Origin: Ignavibacteriales bacterium | GTDB taxonomy: Bacteria > Bacteroidota > Ignavibacteria > Ignavibacteriales > Ignavibacteriaceae | DNA: 64,000 nucleotides | NCBI GenBank assembly: GCA_016709155.1 | Contig: JADJEI010000001.1 | Span: forward strand, 1,736,001 to 1,800,000 | Direction of reading: 5' to 3' | Part shown: positions 44,421 through 54,067 of the stretch, one piece after another | Layout: the number at the start of each line of letters is the position of its first letter | Numbering within the stretch: the stretch's first letter is position 1 | Position numbers and translations under genes: made by a program | Notes under the pieces: model-generated | The model's input: only the letters and a program-made list of their open reading frames with translations | What the model was told of the DNA's origin: nothing | Database searches by the model: none

Positions 44421-44600
44421 CGATTTTCATCGTTGTCTATTTGTATCTGTCCTCAGAAACTCAAATAAATCCCTGTTTTTTATAAATGGAACAATAGTGC
44501 AAGTAAAGGGAACATTACTGTTATGTAGTCCCCCCTTTGGATTTTGTTTATTTACAACCATAATCATAATTAATATTTTTTTACAATTAAAGGAGTTCTA

Positions 44601-46571
44601 ATGAAAAACTTATATATCATGATTTAAATCAGTTTTGCAATATTTTCTTCCTCTTTAAATGCCCAATGGGTGCAGACTAATGGACCCTATGGTGGTGGTT
44701 CTATTTTTTGTTTTGCCGAAAGCCCCAACGAGGAAGGCGGAACTAATCTCTTTGCGGGGACTAATAGTAGCGTCTTTCTTTCCACCAACAACGGTACAAG
44801 CTGGACTGAGGTCAATACCGGATTGACGGGTGGTGCCTCAGATCTTGTTGTCAGCGGCACGAATCTCTTTGCCGGAAATGATAACGGTGTCTTTCTTTCC
44901 ACAAACAACGGCACAAGTTGGACTGCGGTCAATAACGGATTGACAAATCCTTGGGTCTCAGATCTTGTCGTCAGTGGCACTAATCTCTTTGTCAACCATG
45001 TTTATAATACCGGCGTCTTTCTATCAACAAACAACGGTACAAACTGGACTGCGGTCGGCTTGACGAACGAGAATGTCATCGCCCTTACAATCAGCGGCAC
45101 AAATCTCTATGCCGGGACTTATGACGGGGTCTTTCGCTCCACCGATAACGGCACGAACTGGACTGCGGTCAACACTGGGTTACCGCCAAATACAAATGTT
45201 TCTACCTTTGCTGAAAGCCCCAACGGGGAAGGCGGAACTAATCTCTTTGCAGGGACTTATAGCAGCGTCTTTCTTTCCACAAACAATGGTACAAGTTGGA
45301 CTGAGGTCAATGCGGGATTGCCAGGTGGTGCCTCAGATCTTACTGTCAGCGGCACGAATCTCTTTGCCGGAAATGATAACGGTGTCTTTCTTTCCACAAA
45401 CAACGGCACAAGTTGGGCTGCGGTCAATACCGGATTAACGAATACTTTTGTTTCTGCCCTTGCCGTCAGCAGTAGCGATCTCTTTGTCGGGACTAATGAC
45501 GGCGTCTGGAGACGACCGTTGTCAGAAATGATAACTTCAACAATACCTACCGCCGGTCTTCAACTCTGGCTGAAATCTGATGAAGGTGTGGACACACTCA
45601 ATGGAAAGGTGAGCAGTTGGCAAGACCAGAGCGGAAAGGGAAATGACGCGATTCAGTTTAACACTACTCGTCAGCCGTTGTTTGAAGATAGTGTATTGAA
45701 TCAAAAACCTGTACTGCGGTTTGATGGCTTTGACGATAAGTTGGGGTTTACCGGTACAACTCCGATGTCTAAATTCACTCTTTTCATGGTGGTCAAGAAC
45801 TATTCTGGTGGTGGCGAGCACAACAGCCATGTTTTAAACTTTGGTCCTTCCGGTGGAGAAGATAACCAGTGGTTCTTTGTACTATGGGGGGGCTTTGACA
45901 GGGTTCCAGATATCATCTTGTTCGGAAACGGTATCGGTGGGATGTTCGCCAGCGCACCCAACATAGCCGCAAATGGTGAATGGAGGATCATAAGCATAGT
46001 ATTTCAAACGAAATTTAACACTACATTGCGATGGAATGGCAATAGTGCAACAATGTCAGTTAACCTACTTGGTCCATCCTTCTTTGGTCCTATGGGTGAT
46101 TCGACTGGCTCAGGTGGAGGAATTGCAGGAGCTGATGGTGTCCCGAATGGAAACTTGCTTACGGCGAACTGTGACTTCGCGGAGGCGATTGTCTATGATA
46201 CACTGCTGACTGATTCTGAAATATTAGCAGTTGAAAATTATCTCGCTGATAAATATAATATATCTATAACTACAGGATTTGAAAATCCCCGGGAAGAAAT
46301 TATTCCTGAACAATTTACTTTATTGCAGAATTATCCCAATCCATTTAATCCTTCAACCACTATTAAATTCCAGGTTCCGAATTCATCATTCGTAAATCTA
46401 AAAGTATATGATATTCTTGGAAGAAAAGTTGCAACATTAGTTAATGAAGAAAAGCCAGTTGGAAGTTATGAAGTAAATTTTGATGCTTCACAATTATCAT
46501 CAGGAATATATTTTTATAAACTGCAGGCAGGCAGTTACGTTGAAACGAAAAAGATGACACTGCTTCGATAA
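44601..46571 (+). pseudogene. T9SS-secreted propeller/LamG protein with a stop in its signal peptide
   Basis: A strong AAAGGAG site precedes ATG 44601. The signal peptide is MKNLYIMI, then TAA at 44625-44627, then ISFAIFSSSLNAQWVQTN in the same frame. The remaining 633-codon frame to 46571 is open; a GTG at 44670 could start it but would lack a signal. It has about seven similar blades (VFLSTNNGTSWTEVNTGL, DGVFRSTDNGTNWTAVNTGL), a LamG-like domain near GLQLWLKSDEGVDTLNG, and a type IX sorting tail NYPNPFNPSTTIKF ... SSGIYFYKLQAGSYVETKK. It should be an extracellular protein. The HTCC gene is its neighbour upstream. Either the stop is an error, or the gene is decayed. Confidence 0.85.
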
Positions 46572-46587
46572 CGAGATTTTAATTTTC

Positions 46588-46622
46588 AGAGATGGCATCT
46601 CGATTAATGGGATGTCATCTCT
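46588..46622 (+). terminator. Terminator of the AGATGACA palindrome family
   Basis: AGAGATGGCATCT/GATGTCATCTCT (one mismatch) forms a stem with a short loop, followed by CCC. It sits between the propeller gene and the convergent M48 gene. Confidence 0.75.
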
Positions 46623-46632
46623 CCCTTCAAAA

Positions 46633-47433
46633 TTATTTTTTATAATACTTCAATGCTTCCGGCAATTCTTTTTTGATATCTGCTATTCTCGTTTCATCTG
46701 AAGGGTGGGTGCTTAAAAATTCAGGGGGTTTTTGTCCGCCCATTTGAGACATTCTCGTCCAGAAATCAACTGCATAATTTGGATTGTATCCCGCCATTGA
46801 CATAAATATTAATCCTAATCTATCGGCTTCACTTTCCTGCGTGCGGCTGAATGGCAGCATAACTCCAACTGTAGTTCCAACTCCATATGCAGTCATAAAA
46901 AGATTTTGTGTTTCTTGCGGTTTATCTTTCAAAGCTACTGTCAAAGCAACTCCGCCAAGCTGCTGCAATAAACCTTGACTCATTCTTTCAGCACCGTGCT
47001 GAGCAATTGCGTGCGCTATTTCGTGTCCCATAACAACAGCTAATCCTGTTTCATCTTTTGTTAAAGGAAGAATTCCGGTATAAACAACCACCTTACCACC
47101 GGGCATGCACCAGGCATTTATTTCTTTGCTTTCAATGAGATTAAATTCCCACTGGTATCCCGCGAGTTCCTTCGACAAATTATTTTGTTTGAAATAAGTT
47201 TCAACTGCTTTCTGAATATTTGCACCAACACGTTTAACCATGTCAATATCTGACTTACTCTGGCTTAACTTATTTTCTTGAAGGAATTGATCATATTGTT
47301 GAAAGCTCATCGAATTCATTTCGCTTGCCGGAATAAGACTTAGCTGCGATCTGCCTGTAATGGGGACAGTGCTGCAATGGTAAAGCGTAAACGCTAACAA
47401 TATAATCGGTAATAATATTTTTAATAATTTCAT
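46633..47433 (-). CDS. M48-family zinc metalloprotease lipoprotein
   Basis: A 266-residue protein with a lipoprotein signal (LLAFTLYHCSTVP, Cys near residue 20). The peptidase core has the zinc site VMGHEIAHAIAQHGAERMSQ near residue 133 (HExxH) and the third ligand Glu in SRTQESEADRLGLIFMSMAG near 200. This is the BepA/Oma1-like M48C group, which degrades or repairs outer-membrane proteins. A C-terminal PPEFLSTHPSDETRI motif is also typical. It converges with the T9SS gene and is followed by a palindrome and the trpB2 gene. Confidence 0.92.
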   Translation of the reverse strand: MKLLKILLPIILLAFTLYHCSTVPITGRSQLSLIPASEMNSMSFQQYDQFLQENKLSQSKSDIDMVKRVGANIQKAVETYFKQNNLSKELAGYQWEFNLIESKEINAWCMPGGKVVVYTGILPLTKDETGLAVVMGHEIAHAIAQHGAERMSQGLLQQLGGVALTVALKDKPQETQNLFMTAYGVGTTVGVMLPFSRTQESEADRLGLIFMSMAGYNPNYAVDFWTRMSQMGGQKPPEFLSTHPSDETRIADIKKELPEALKYYKK

Positions 47434-47552
47434 TTTATACCTCTTAACTGAAAAGATTATTATGACTGATACTTTTATTTATAGAAATATATAAAAAGTT
47501 TTTCTAAGGACAATCCAGCAAAAGGATGAAAAAGGAACTACATCTTCTTCCT

Positions 47553-47584
47553 AAAGATGACATCTTTTAAAAGATGTCATCTTT
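47553..47584. terminator. 32-bp perfect palindrome between M48 and trpB2 genes
   Basis: AAAGATGACATCTTTT and AAAAGATGTCATCTTT form a perfect dyad of 16 bp per arm. It lies 11 nt beyond the stop of the minus-strand trpB2 gene, so it probably ends that transcript, though no long T run follows. It is the best preserved member of the AAGATGACATCTT family. Confidence 0.75.
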
Positions 47585-47594
47585 GAATTTATAA

Positions 47595-48962
47595 TTAAAT
47601 TGCAACAGGAGTATCCAATTCTCTTAATGCAGAATAAAGTTCTTTATCAGTTAATTCGTGATCCTGCAGCTCACCATTAAAGTAAGCTTGATAAGCACTC
47701 ATATCAAAATAACCGTGCCCGCAAAGATTAAACAAAATTATTTTTTGTTTTCCTTCAATCTTGGCTTTTTTTGCCTCACGAATAACTTGTGCAATGCCGT
47801 GTGTTGCTTCAGGTGCTGGAATAATTCCTTCAGTCCGTGCAAACTTTACTCCGGCTTCAAAGCATTCAAGTTGTGCAATTGCTGATGCTTCAATTAATTT
47901 ATCTTTTAATAATTGACTTACAATTGCACCGGCACCATGATAACGCAACCCACCTGCATGGATTGGGGCTGGAACGAATGTGTGTCCGAGTGTGTACATT
48001 GGGATTAACGGGGTTAATCCAACTGTATCACCAAAATCATATCTAAATTCTCCTTTAGTTAATTTTGGACATGATGCAGGTTCAATAGCAATGCAGCGAA
48101 TGTGTTTTCCTTCCTGAAAATTATATCGCAAAAATGGAAATGCAATTCCTGCAAAGTTTGATCCGCCGCCAAATGGTGCTATAACAATATCAGGAAAATC
48201 ACCAGCCATCTCTAATTGTTTTATTGCCTCTTGTCCAATTACAGTTTGATGAAGTAGAACATGATTTAGTACACTGCCGAGTGCATAGTTTATTCCATCT
48301 GTTGTAGCGGCTCTCTCAACAGCTTCAGATATTGCAATACCCAAGCTGCCGGGAGAATCCGGATCCTGTTCAAGAATTTTTCTTCCTGAATTTGTTTTAT
48401 TACTTGGTGAAACAATAACAGTTGCCCCCCACGTATTCATCATAATTTTTCTGTAAGGCTTTTGGTCGTAGCTGATCTTTACCATATAGACTTCACAGCT
48501 TAAACCGAATTTTTGACACGCAAAACTTAGTGCGCTTCCCCACTGTCCGGCACCTGTTTCAGTTGCCAAACCTTTTGCCCCTTCCATCTTATTGTAAAAT
48601 GCCTGTGCAATTGCAGTGTTTGGTTTGTGCGAACCTGCGGGACTAACCCCCTCATACTTATAATAAATTTTTGCCGGAGTATCGAGTAGCTTTTCTAATT
48701 CAGTCGCGCGATAAAGCGGAGTTGGGCGATACATTTTATAAATTTTTCTAACCTCATCAGGTATTTCAATATATCTTTCTTTGGAAACTTCCTGCTTAAT
48801 TAATTCCATTGGAAATAATGCTTCAAGATCTTGCGGACCAATCGGCTGCTTTGTTCCCGGATGAAGCGGAGGCAGCATTGGATTTGGCATATCTGCCTGG
48901 ATGTTGTAATAGTTCAGCGGTATTTCAGATTCGTTTAACAGAATTTTTTTGGATGCGTTCAT
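47595..48962 (-). CDS. trpB: Tryptophan synthase beta-like protein, TrpB2 type
   Basis: A 455-residue PLP-dependent enzyme. The N-terminal extension before the RPTPLYRATELEKLL segment, with the IPDEVRKIYKMY motif near 85, is typical of TrpB2. The PLP lysine is in EGVSPAGSHKPNTAIAQAF near residue 130, and the phosphate-binding loop is APFGGGSNFAGIAFPFL near 255. It condenses indole with serine. It stands alone, with no trpA or other trp genes within the window, as is common for trpB2, so it may salvage indole. The palindrome at 48997-49011 is upstream of its start. Confidence 0.92.
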   Translation of the reverse strand: MNASKKILLNESEIPLNYYNIQADMPNPMLPPLHPGTKQPIGPQDLEALFPMELIKQEVSKERYIEIPDEVRKIYKMYRPTPLYRATELEKLLDTPAKIYYKYEGVSPAGSHKPNTAIAQAFYNKMEGAKGLATETGAGQWGSALSFACQKFGLSCEVYMVKISYDQKPYRKIMMNTWGATVIVSPSNKTNSGRKILEQDPDSPGSLGIAISEAVERAATTDGINYALGSVLNHVLLHQTVIGQEAIKQLEMAGDFPDIVIAPFGGGSNFAGIAFPFLRYNFQEGKHIRCIAIEPASCPKLTKGEFRYDFGDTVGLTPLIPMYTLGHTFVPAPIHAGGLRYHGAGAIVSQLLKDKLIEASAIAQLECFEAGVKFARTEGIIPAPEATHGIAQVIREAKKAKIEGKQKIILFNLCGHGYFDMSAYQAYFNGELQDHELTDKELYSALRELDTPVAI

Positions 48963-48996
48963 AAAGAACTCCTTAAATAAATTAATGAATAAATAA

Positions 48997-49011
48997 TTAG
49001 TTATTAACTAA
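48997..49011 (-). promoter_or_regulatory. Candidate operator upstream of trpB2
   Basis: TTAGTTATTAACTAA is a perfect 7-bp dyad around one base, 34 nt before the start. It is reminiscent of, but not identical to, a TrpR-like box (ACTAGTTAACTAGT). No regulator is identified; this is a guess from symmetry and position. Confidence 0.3.
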
Positions 49012-49219
49012 CGAGTTAAAAATTTTTAAAAAGATTTTAGGAAGAAAAAAATATTAGCGGCGCCAGCGCCAGAGATGGTTTGGAGTTTGGAGAATTGAAC
49101 GATATGTATTTGAGTCAATCAATTTTACTGATTTAATTTCTGTTGGAAAAATAGCAGAGTTAAATTACAATGTCAAGTATGTCATGGTAAAAATCATTAC
49201 GGCAATGGTGAATCTAAAA

Positions 49220-49900
49220 TTAAAAGAATGCAATCACACCAAGATGAGCTGAAAGTAAATCTGTTTTAGAACGGGTAATGTCATAATAAACCTGACTTCC
49301 GATTATTTCAATTGATCCTTCTTTTAGATATTCTGCTTCTGTTCCCATTAAATATCTGCCTTTAATATCTAAAAAGATTGAGGTGCCTTGTTCATTTTCA
49401 TTTGTTATTTGAATCATGATTCCTGCCCCGCCCCCGTAGCTCCATGCAAAATCTTCAAGGTTGGTGGAGCTTGCGACTTCAGAATAATCCTGGCTTTTAA
49501 TACTTGTTTCAGTAAACAAATAAGAACCGCCGAAAAGCCCTTCTAAATATGGTCTTATTCTTCCTTTGTAGGGTGCAATTTGAAATAGAAGGTGAAAGTT
49601 TACAAGGTTGTTCGATCTTTCGACATCAACAAAAACATCAGGGATAGTATAGCTGAAAGGTTCCCTTCTCGTTTCATTTCCATAATTAATAAACCCTGCG
49701 TTTAATCCTATTCCAAAAGGCTGTCCCGGTTTGGGAATAATTAATAAAAATTGTCCTGCAATTCCAAACCCAACTCTATCAACATTTTCTTTAAACTCAC
49801 CCATTGGAAAAGCAAGAGTAAAATTTAATCCTGCAGATTGACTAAATAAATTAGTGGCAGTTAAGCAGAAGAATAATATCGAAAAAAAATAAGGTTTCAT
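49220..49900 (-). CDS. Outer-membrane beta-barrel-like protein
   Basis: A 226-residue protein with a signal peptide (FFSILFFCLTATNLFSQ). The mature part has alternating strands typical of a small outer-membrane barrel: GFGIAGQFLLIIPKPGQPFG, GIGLNAGFINYGN, VNFHLLFQIAPYKG, YLEGLFGGSYLF, and a terminal strand ending in Phe (LLSAHLGVIAFF). It starts 12 nt after the end of the GH13 amylase gene and is probably its operon partner. The function is unknown. Confidence 0.75.
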   Translation of the reverse strand: MKPYFFSILFFCLTATNLFSQSAGLNFTLAFPMGEFKENVDRVGFGIAGQFLLIIPKPGQPFGIGLNAGFINYGNETRREPFSYTIPDVFVDVERSNNLVNFHLLFQIAPYKGRIRPYLEGLFGGSYLFTETSIKSQDYSEVASSTNLEDFAWSYGGGAGIMIQITNENEQGTSIFLDIKGRYLMGTEAEYLKEGSIEIIGSQVYYDITRSKTDLLSAHLGVIAFF

Positions 49901-49911
49901 TTATAATAATT

Positions 49912-51258
49912 TTATTGCTTCACAAAGATTTTATAACTCCAGGGATTCAGTTTCAGATTTTGTGAGATTGAAAAATCTGCAAGTTCCCCGGTAAAATAAT
50001 TTCGAAAGTTTCCATTCATACTTTTATCATAGAAAGAAAAATCCTTTTCATCTTTTGATAAATTAAAAATAGCAAAAACTTTTTCATCGTCTGTGCTTCT
50101 GGTGAATAGAATTAAGTCGTCATCATTTATATCGAAAAAATTAATGGAGCTTTCCGGAAGCAGAGCTTGATTAATATTTCGAAGCATAAATAATTTTTTA
50201 TAAACATCTTTCATCGGATGTTCTTTCCAGGTTATCGTGTCTTTATCGAAGAAAGACAGCCGCTTATTAAAACCTGCTTCCTGCCCGCTGTAAACCAGGG
50301 GCATACCCGGAAGTACGCATGTTAGAACAGCAAACGTTTCCGCTGCTTCCCCCAGCCTTTCAAATTCAGTTCCGTTCCAACTGTTTTCATCATGATTAGA
50401 AGTGAAAAGCATCCTGATTGCATCAGCAGGGAAATATTTTTTATCATCAGTAAAATGTTCAACTATATCTGAAGCTGTCATCTCCTCCTTATATATCGAG
50501 TTCATAATTTTATGGAAGTTCCAATCATAGCTCATATCAAATGCTTCGTGTATTTCAGGCTTATCCCATTCGGCAAGCATGAATACTGGTTTAATTTTTT
50601 CAAGTTCTTTTCGTGCCTCAATCCAAAATTCAATCGGCACCATCCCTGCAACATCACAGCGGTAACCATCAATGTCGCATTCTTTCACCCAATACTTGAG
50701 AGCGTTGATCATCTCTTTCCATAAATCTTTATTATCATAATTAAGATCAATTACATCCCCCCAATCCTGAATCGGAGGGACAAAATTTCCGGCACTATCC
50801 TTTGTATAAAAATCAGGATGAGTTCCTACCCAAACGTTATCCCAAGCGGAATGATTTGCAACCCAATCTACTATAATATACATGCCCATTGCGTGCGCTT
50901 TATTCACAAGAGATTTAAAATCATCAAGCGATCCAAACTCGGGATTTACGGCAAGATAATCTTTTACTGAATAGTAACTGCCGAGAGGTCCCTTTCTATT
51001 CTTTTCACCGATTGGATTAATTGGCATTAACCATAAAATACCGGCACCAACGTCGTTCAAACGGGGGAGATGTTTTTCAAATTCCTTAAATGTGCCGGCT
51101 TCTGTAAACTGACGAATGTTTACTTCATAAATAGAAAGAGCTTTTGCCCAATCGGGAGTTTTAAATAAACCCGGAAAATTATTTTGTGGTAATGAATGAT
51201 TACTTAAAAGGAGGGGTAATAAAATAATTGAAGTTATGAGTTTTGAAATTACTTTCAT
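49912..51258 (-). CDS. Secreted GH13 alpha-amylase-like glycosidase
   Basis: A 448-residue protein with a signal peptide (SIILLPLLLSNHSLPQ). The GH13 catalytic barrel has its conserved regions in order: IIVDWVANHSAWDN (region I, near 138), GYRCDVAGMVPIEFW (region II, nucleophile Asp near 203), MLAEWDKPEI (region III, acid/base Glu near 235), and LFTSNHDENSWNG (region IV, near 293). SGQEAGFNK near 324 and a C-terminal beta domain complete it. Acts on alpha-glucans in the periplasm or outside the cell. Adjacent barrel gene suggests linked uptake, although no SusC/D pair is present. Confidence 0.92.
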   Translation of the reverse strand: MKVISKLITSIILLPLLLSNHSLPQNNFPGLFKTPDWAKALSIYEVNIRQFTEAGTFKEFEKHLPRLNDVGAGILWLMPINPIGEKNRKGPLGSYYSVKDYLAVNPEFGSLDDFKSLVNKAHAMGMYIIVDWVANHSAWDNVWVGTHPDFYTKDSAGNFVPPIQDWGDVIDLNYDNKDLWKEMINALKYWVKECDIDGYRCDVAGMVPIEFWIEARKELEKIKPVFMLAEWDKPEIHEAFDMSYDWNFHKIMNSIYKEEMTASDIVEHFTDDKKYFPADAIRMLFTSNHDENSWNGTEFERLGEAAETFAVLTCVLPGMPLVYSGQEAGFNKRLSFFDKDTITWKEHPMKDVYKKLFMLRNINQALLPESSINFFDINDDDLILFTRSTDDEKVFAIFNLSKDEKDFSFYDKSMNGNFRNYFTGELADFSISQNLKLNPWSYKIFVKQ

Positions 51259-51311
51259 AATTGTTCCTTGTTTTCTTTTGAGCAGAATTAAGTTAAAGGA
51301 AGATAGTAAAA

Positions 51312-53645
51312 CTATAGCTTAAATATTTTTGATCGTTCGTCCTCATTGATAGAATTCTCGGCATCGTTTAATTCTTCGTTTGTTTTAGCCGAGGCATCTC
51401 TTCTTGATTTAATTAATGCTTGTTCAATTTTTAGCTTCTCACGAATTTTTTGATATTTTTGAAGAACTACTTGATGGTTTGCAATCTCTTCTTCGAGTTT
51501 CTTTTTCATAGTAATAAGTTTGGCAACCTGTCCGTTATGATCTTCGTGCTCTATTTTTCGGGTACTGATTGAGTTTTCAACTTCAATTAATGCTTTTCTT
51601 GAGTCTTCAAGTTGATTACGGAGTGTCGTCAATTTAAGCTCATAATTGTTTATATCATCATCAAGCATTGTTCGGCGGTCTTTTATTTTTTCAAAACGGT
51701 CTGTCATCGCATTGATAACTTCTTGTAAAGTTTGTTCAATTGTTATTTTTTTCTTTAATAACAATTCGGATTCAAGTTTTAAATCCTCGTTATAACTTTT
51801 CTTTTCTAATGAAACGGAATCAAGTTTAAGCAATTCATTCTTCAGCAGTTCTTTTTGTTCGTTTATTGTTTTAAGCAGTTGTTGAAAAGAGTCTATTTCT
51901 GCCTGACGCATTGAGAGAATTCTTTCGCTTTCTTCGAGGGCTGAAATTTTTTCAAATAGCTGCTGATCTTTTTCTGCAACATCCTTATCTTTTTTCGCTG
52001 CAATTTGATCCAGGAGAGTTTTCTTTTTCATCAAGTCGTTGTATTCAATATTAAATTTCTGAAAGATTTTGGAAAAGCGGTTTTCAATTGCAGAGTTTGT
52101 TTGTTCCAACTCGGATTTTCTTTGCTCAAGCAATTGGACCATCTCGTTGATCTTCGTTTTTTGCTCTACAATTTTATTTAATTCATTTTTTGCAGAATCA
52201 AAATTGAGCTGGAAGTCAGCTTGAATATCTTCGATTCTTTTTTTCTCTTCGCGGAGAGCCGTTAGATCAATCTCTGAATTTTTAAGTTCTTCCAGTTGGT
52301 GATTCAATTTATTTTGATTGAAATCTAGTTCGGATTTAATTTTCTCAAGCTGTTTTTCAGTTGAGTCAAATTGTGATTGGATCAGTAAATAATTCTTTTC
52401 GATATCGGCTAATTGTTTTGCCTTTGTTTCATTATCTCTCATCAGGAAAATATTTTTTGATTCAAGGTTTTTATTTTCAGTTTGCAGATTGTTCAACTGC
52501 AGGCTTAAATCGGTAAGAATATTTTTCCTTGCGCGTTCAATTTCTTCAAGATCTTTTATCTTAAGTTCGGTTTCGTTCAGTTTCTGAATAGAAATTGAAA
52601 ATTGTTGATTTGTATTTTTAATTTCAGATTGAAGTTGTTCAAGTTCTTTCCGTGCAAATTCAGTTTGCTTGTTGAGTTTTTGATATGATTCTTCCGTATC
52701 AGAAAAAAGCTTCAGTTTATCCTGAATGTCCCTGTCAAGCGTGCTTCTTTTTAAAGACAATCCCCCCGCCTGTTGGTTTGTAGCATTAAGTTGTCTTTCG
52801 AGCTCATCAAGAATTTGTTTTTTTGATTCTTCAGCCAATGTCAATTGGTCAATCTCTTCCTGTGAAGTAAGAAGTTTTTTGTCAAGTTCGGTAAGAATTT
52901 GTTTCTTAGATTCTTCGGCTAATTTTAGCGCATCAATTTTTTGATGCGTAGTCCCTAGTTGTTCTTCGAGATCGTCAAGAATTTGTTTTTTTGATTCCTC
53001 AGCCCGTGTTAATTGTTCAATTCTTTTTAGAAGATCAGTTTCCTGAGATTTTAACTTTGAAATTTTTAACTCAATATCACTAATAGTTTTTTGGTTTCCC
53101 GAAATGTTCTTCTGTTCAATCGAAAGCACTTCTTTATTTCTTAACTCAACACTTTCAATCAGTTCAAGTTCTTGAATGTTTAATTCATTGATTCTTTTAG
53201 TTATAAGATCAATTTTATTTTCAAGGGCAGTTTGCTCATCGCGAAGGCGTTCAACTCTTTCTTCATCGGCTTTTAATTCTTCAATATTCGGATTCTTAGT
53301 AATAGTTGAATGAGCCGCTTGATCTTTTAATTGGTTTAATTTATTTGAAAGCTCAAGTATGTCATTCTGATGAAGCTCTTTTTGTTTATTGAGTCGGCTA
53401 ATATCATTTTGCAGGGAAGAGATTTGTTCTTTTTGTTTCTGTATTTTCTTTTGAGAATTATCAATTTCATCTATCAAAACACTTTTAGTTTCGTTCAATT
53501 CAGAAACACTATTTCGCAGCTTTTTAAGCACTTCCTCCAAACGGGTTTGATTATCTTCTTTTGTTTTTAAAAGAAATAACCTTGTTTTTAATTCCTCGTT
53601 TTCAATCTCGAGTGAACGTACTTTATTAAAATTAAATATTGCCAC
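51312..53645 (-). CDS. Large coiled-coil protein of unknown function
   Basis: A 777-residue protein with no signal peptide and no membrane helix. Nearly the whole length is predicted coiled coil (very high Glu/Lys/Leu/Gln, heptad spacing), like SMC or myosin-tail proteins but without the ATPase heads. Residues about 215-310 hold three tandem modules of ~36 residues, each beginning AEESKKQIL(D/T)(E/D)LE. The start MAIFNFNKVRSLEIENEELK is well defined. It may form a cytoskeletal filament or scaffold. It is convergent-free and stands alone between the amylase and pepP genes. Confidence 0.8.
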   Translation of the reverse strand: MAIFNFNKVRSLEIENEELKTRLFLLKTKEDNQTRLEEVLKKLRNSVSELNETKSVLIDEIDNSQKKIQKQKEQISSLQNDISRLNKQKELHQNDILELSNKLNQLKDQAAHSTITKNPNIEELKADEERVERLRDEQTALENKIDLITKRINELNIQELELIESVELRNKEVLSIEQKNISGNQKTISDIELKISKLKSQETDLLKRIEQLTRAEESKKQILDDLEEQLGTTHQKIDALKLAEESKKQILTELDKKLLTSQEEIDQLTLAEESKKQILDELERQLNATNQQAGGLSLKRSTLDRDIQDKLKLFSDTEESYQKLNKQTEFARKELEQLQSEIKNTNQQFSISIQKLNETELKIKDLEEIERARKNILTDLSLQLNNLQTENKNLESKNIFLMRDNETKAKQLADIEKNYLLIQSQFDSTEKQLEKIKSELDFNQNKLNHQLEELKNSEIDLTALREEKKRIEDIQADFQLNFDSAKNELNKIVEQKTKINEMVQLLEQRKSELEQTNSAIENRFSKIFQKFNIEYNDLMKKKTLLDQIAAKKDKDVAEKDQQLFEKISALEESERILSMRQAEIDSFQQLLKTINEQKELLKNELLKLDSVSLEKKSYNEDLKLESELLLKKKITIEQTLQEVINAMTDRFEKIKDRRTMLDDDINNYELKLTTLRNQLEDSRKALIEVENSISTRKIEHEDHNGQVAKLITMKKKLEEEIANHQVVLQKYQKIREKLKIEQALIKSRRDASAKTNEELNDAENSINEDERSKIFKL

Positions 53646-54067
53646 CTTCTATGACTCCTGATAAAAATTTAGTCAAATAGACTTAATACTCAAATTAAAT
53701 CATTTTTACATTGTAAAACTTAGTTATTGAGCAGCTAAGATTCAAGAAATTTAATTCACGAATTACACAACGCATTGGTACAAAAATGGAAGAATAGAGG
53801 AAGGTTTTAATAAATGTTGTTAAATTTTAAGAGATGAATCCTAAATAAGATTAAAGTATTTCAAACGATTTGGATACAATTAATCAAATAAATTTTTTAC
53901 ATATTTCCGACACTTCGTTTCCCACTAATCTGCCATATTAAATATAGGGTAATTACTGGCAGCTTAAAATATTTTCAATATTTTAATCAGCTATTCCTTA
54001 ATTTAACCCTAAGAGTAAACAAAATTTATTTGCGAATTAATTAATTCTAATCAAGTCGGAGCAAGAA
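53646..54067. other. Intergenic region, no gene seen
   Basis: 422 nt between divergent genes, presumably with both promoters. TTTAGTCAAATAGACTTAA at about 53669-53687 is a partial dyad similar to that at 58366. No other structure was noted. Confidence 0.4.
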
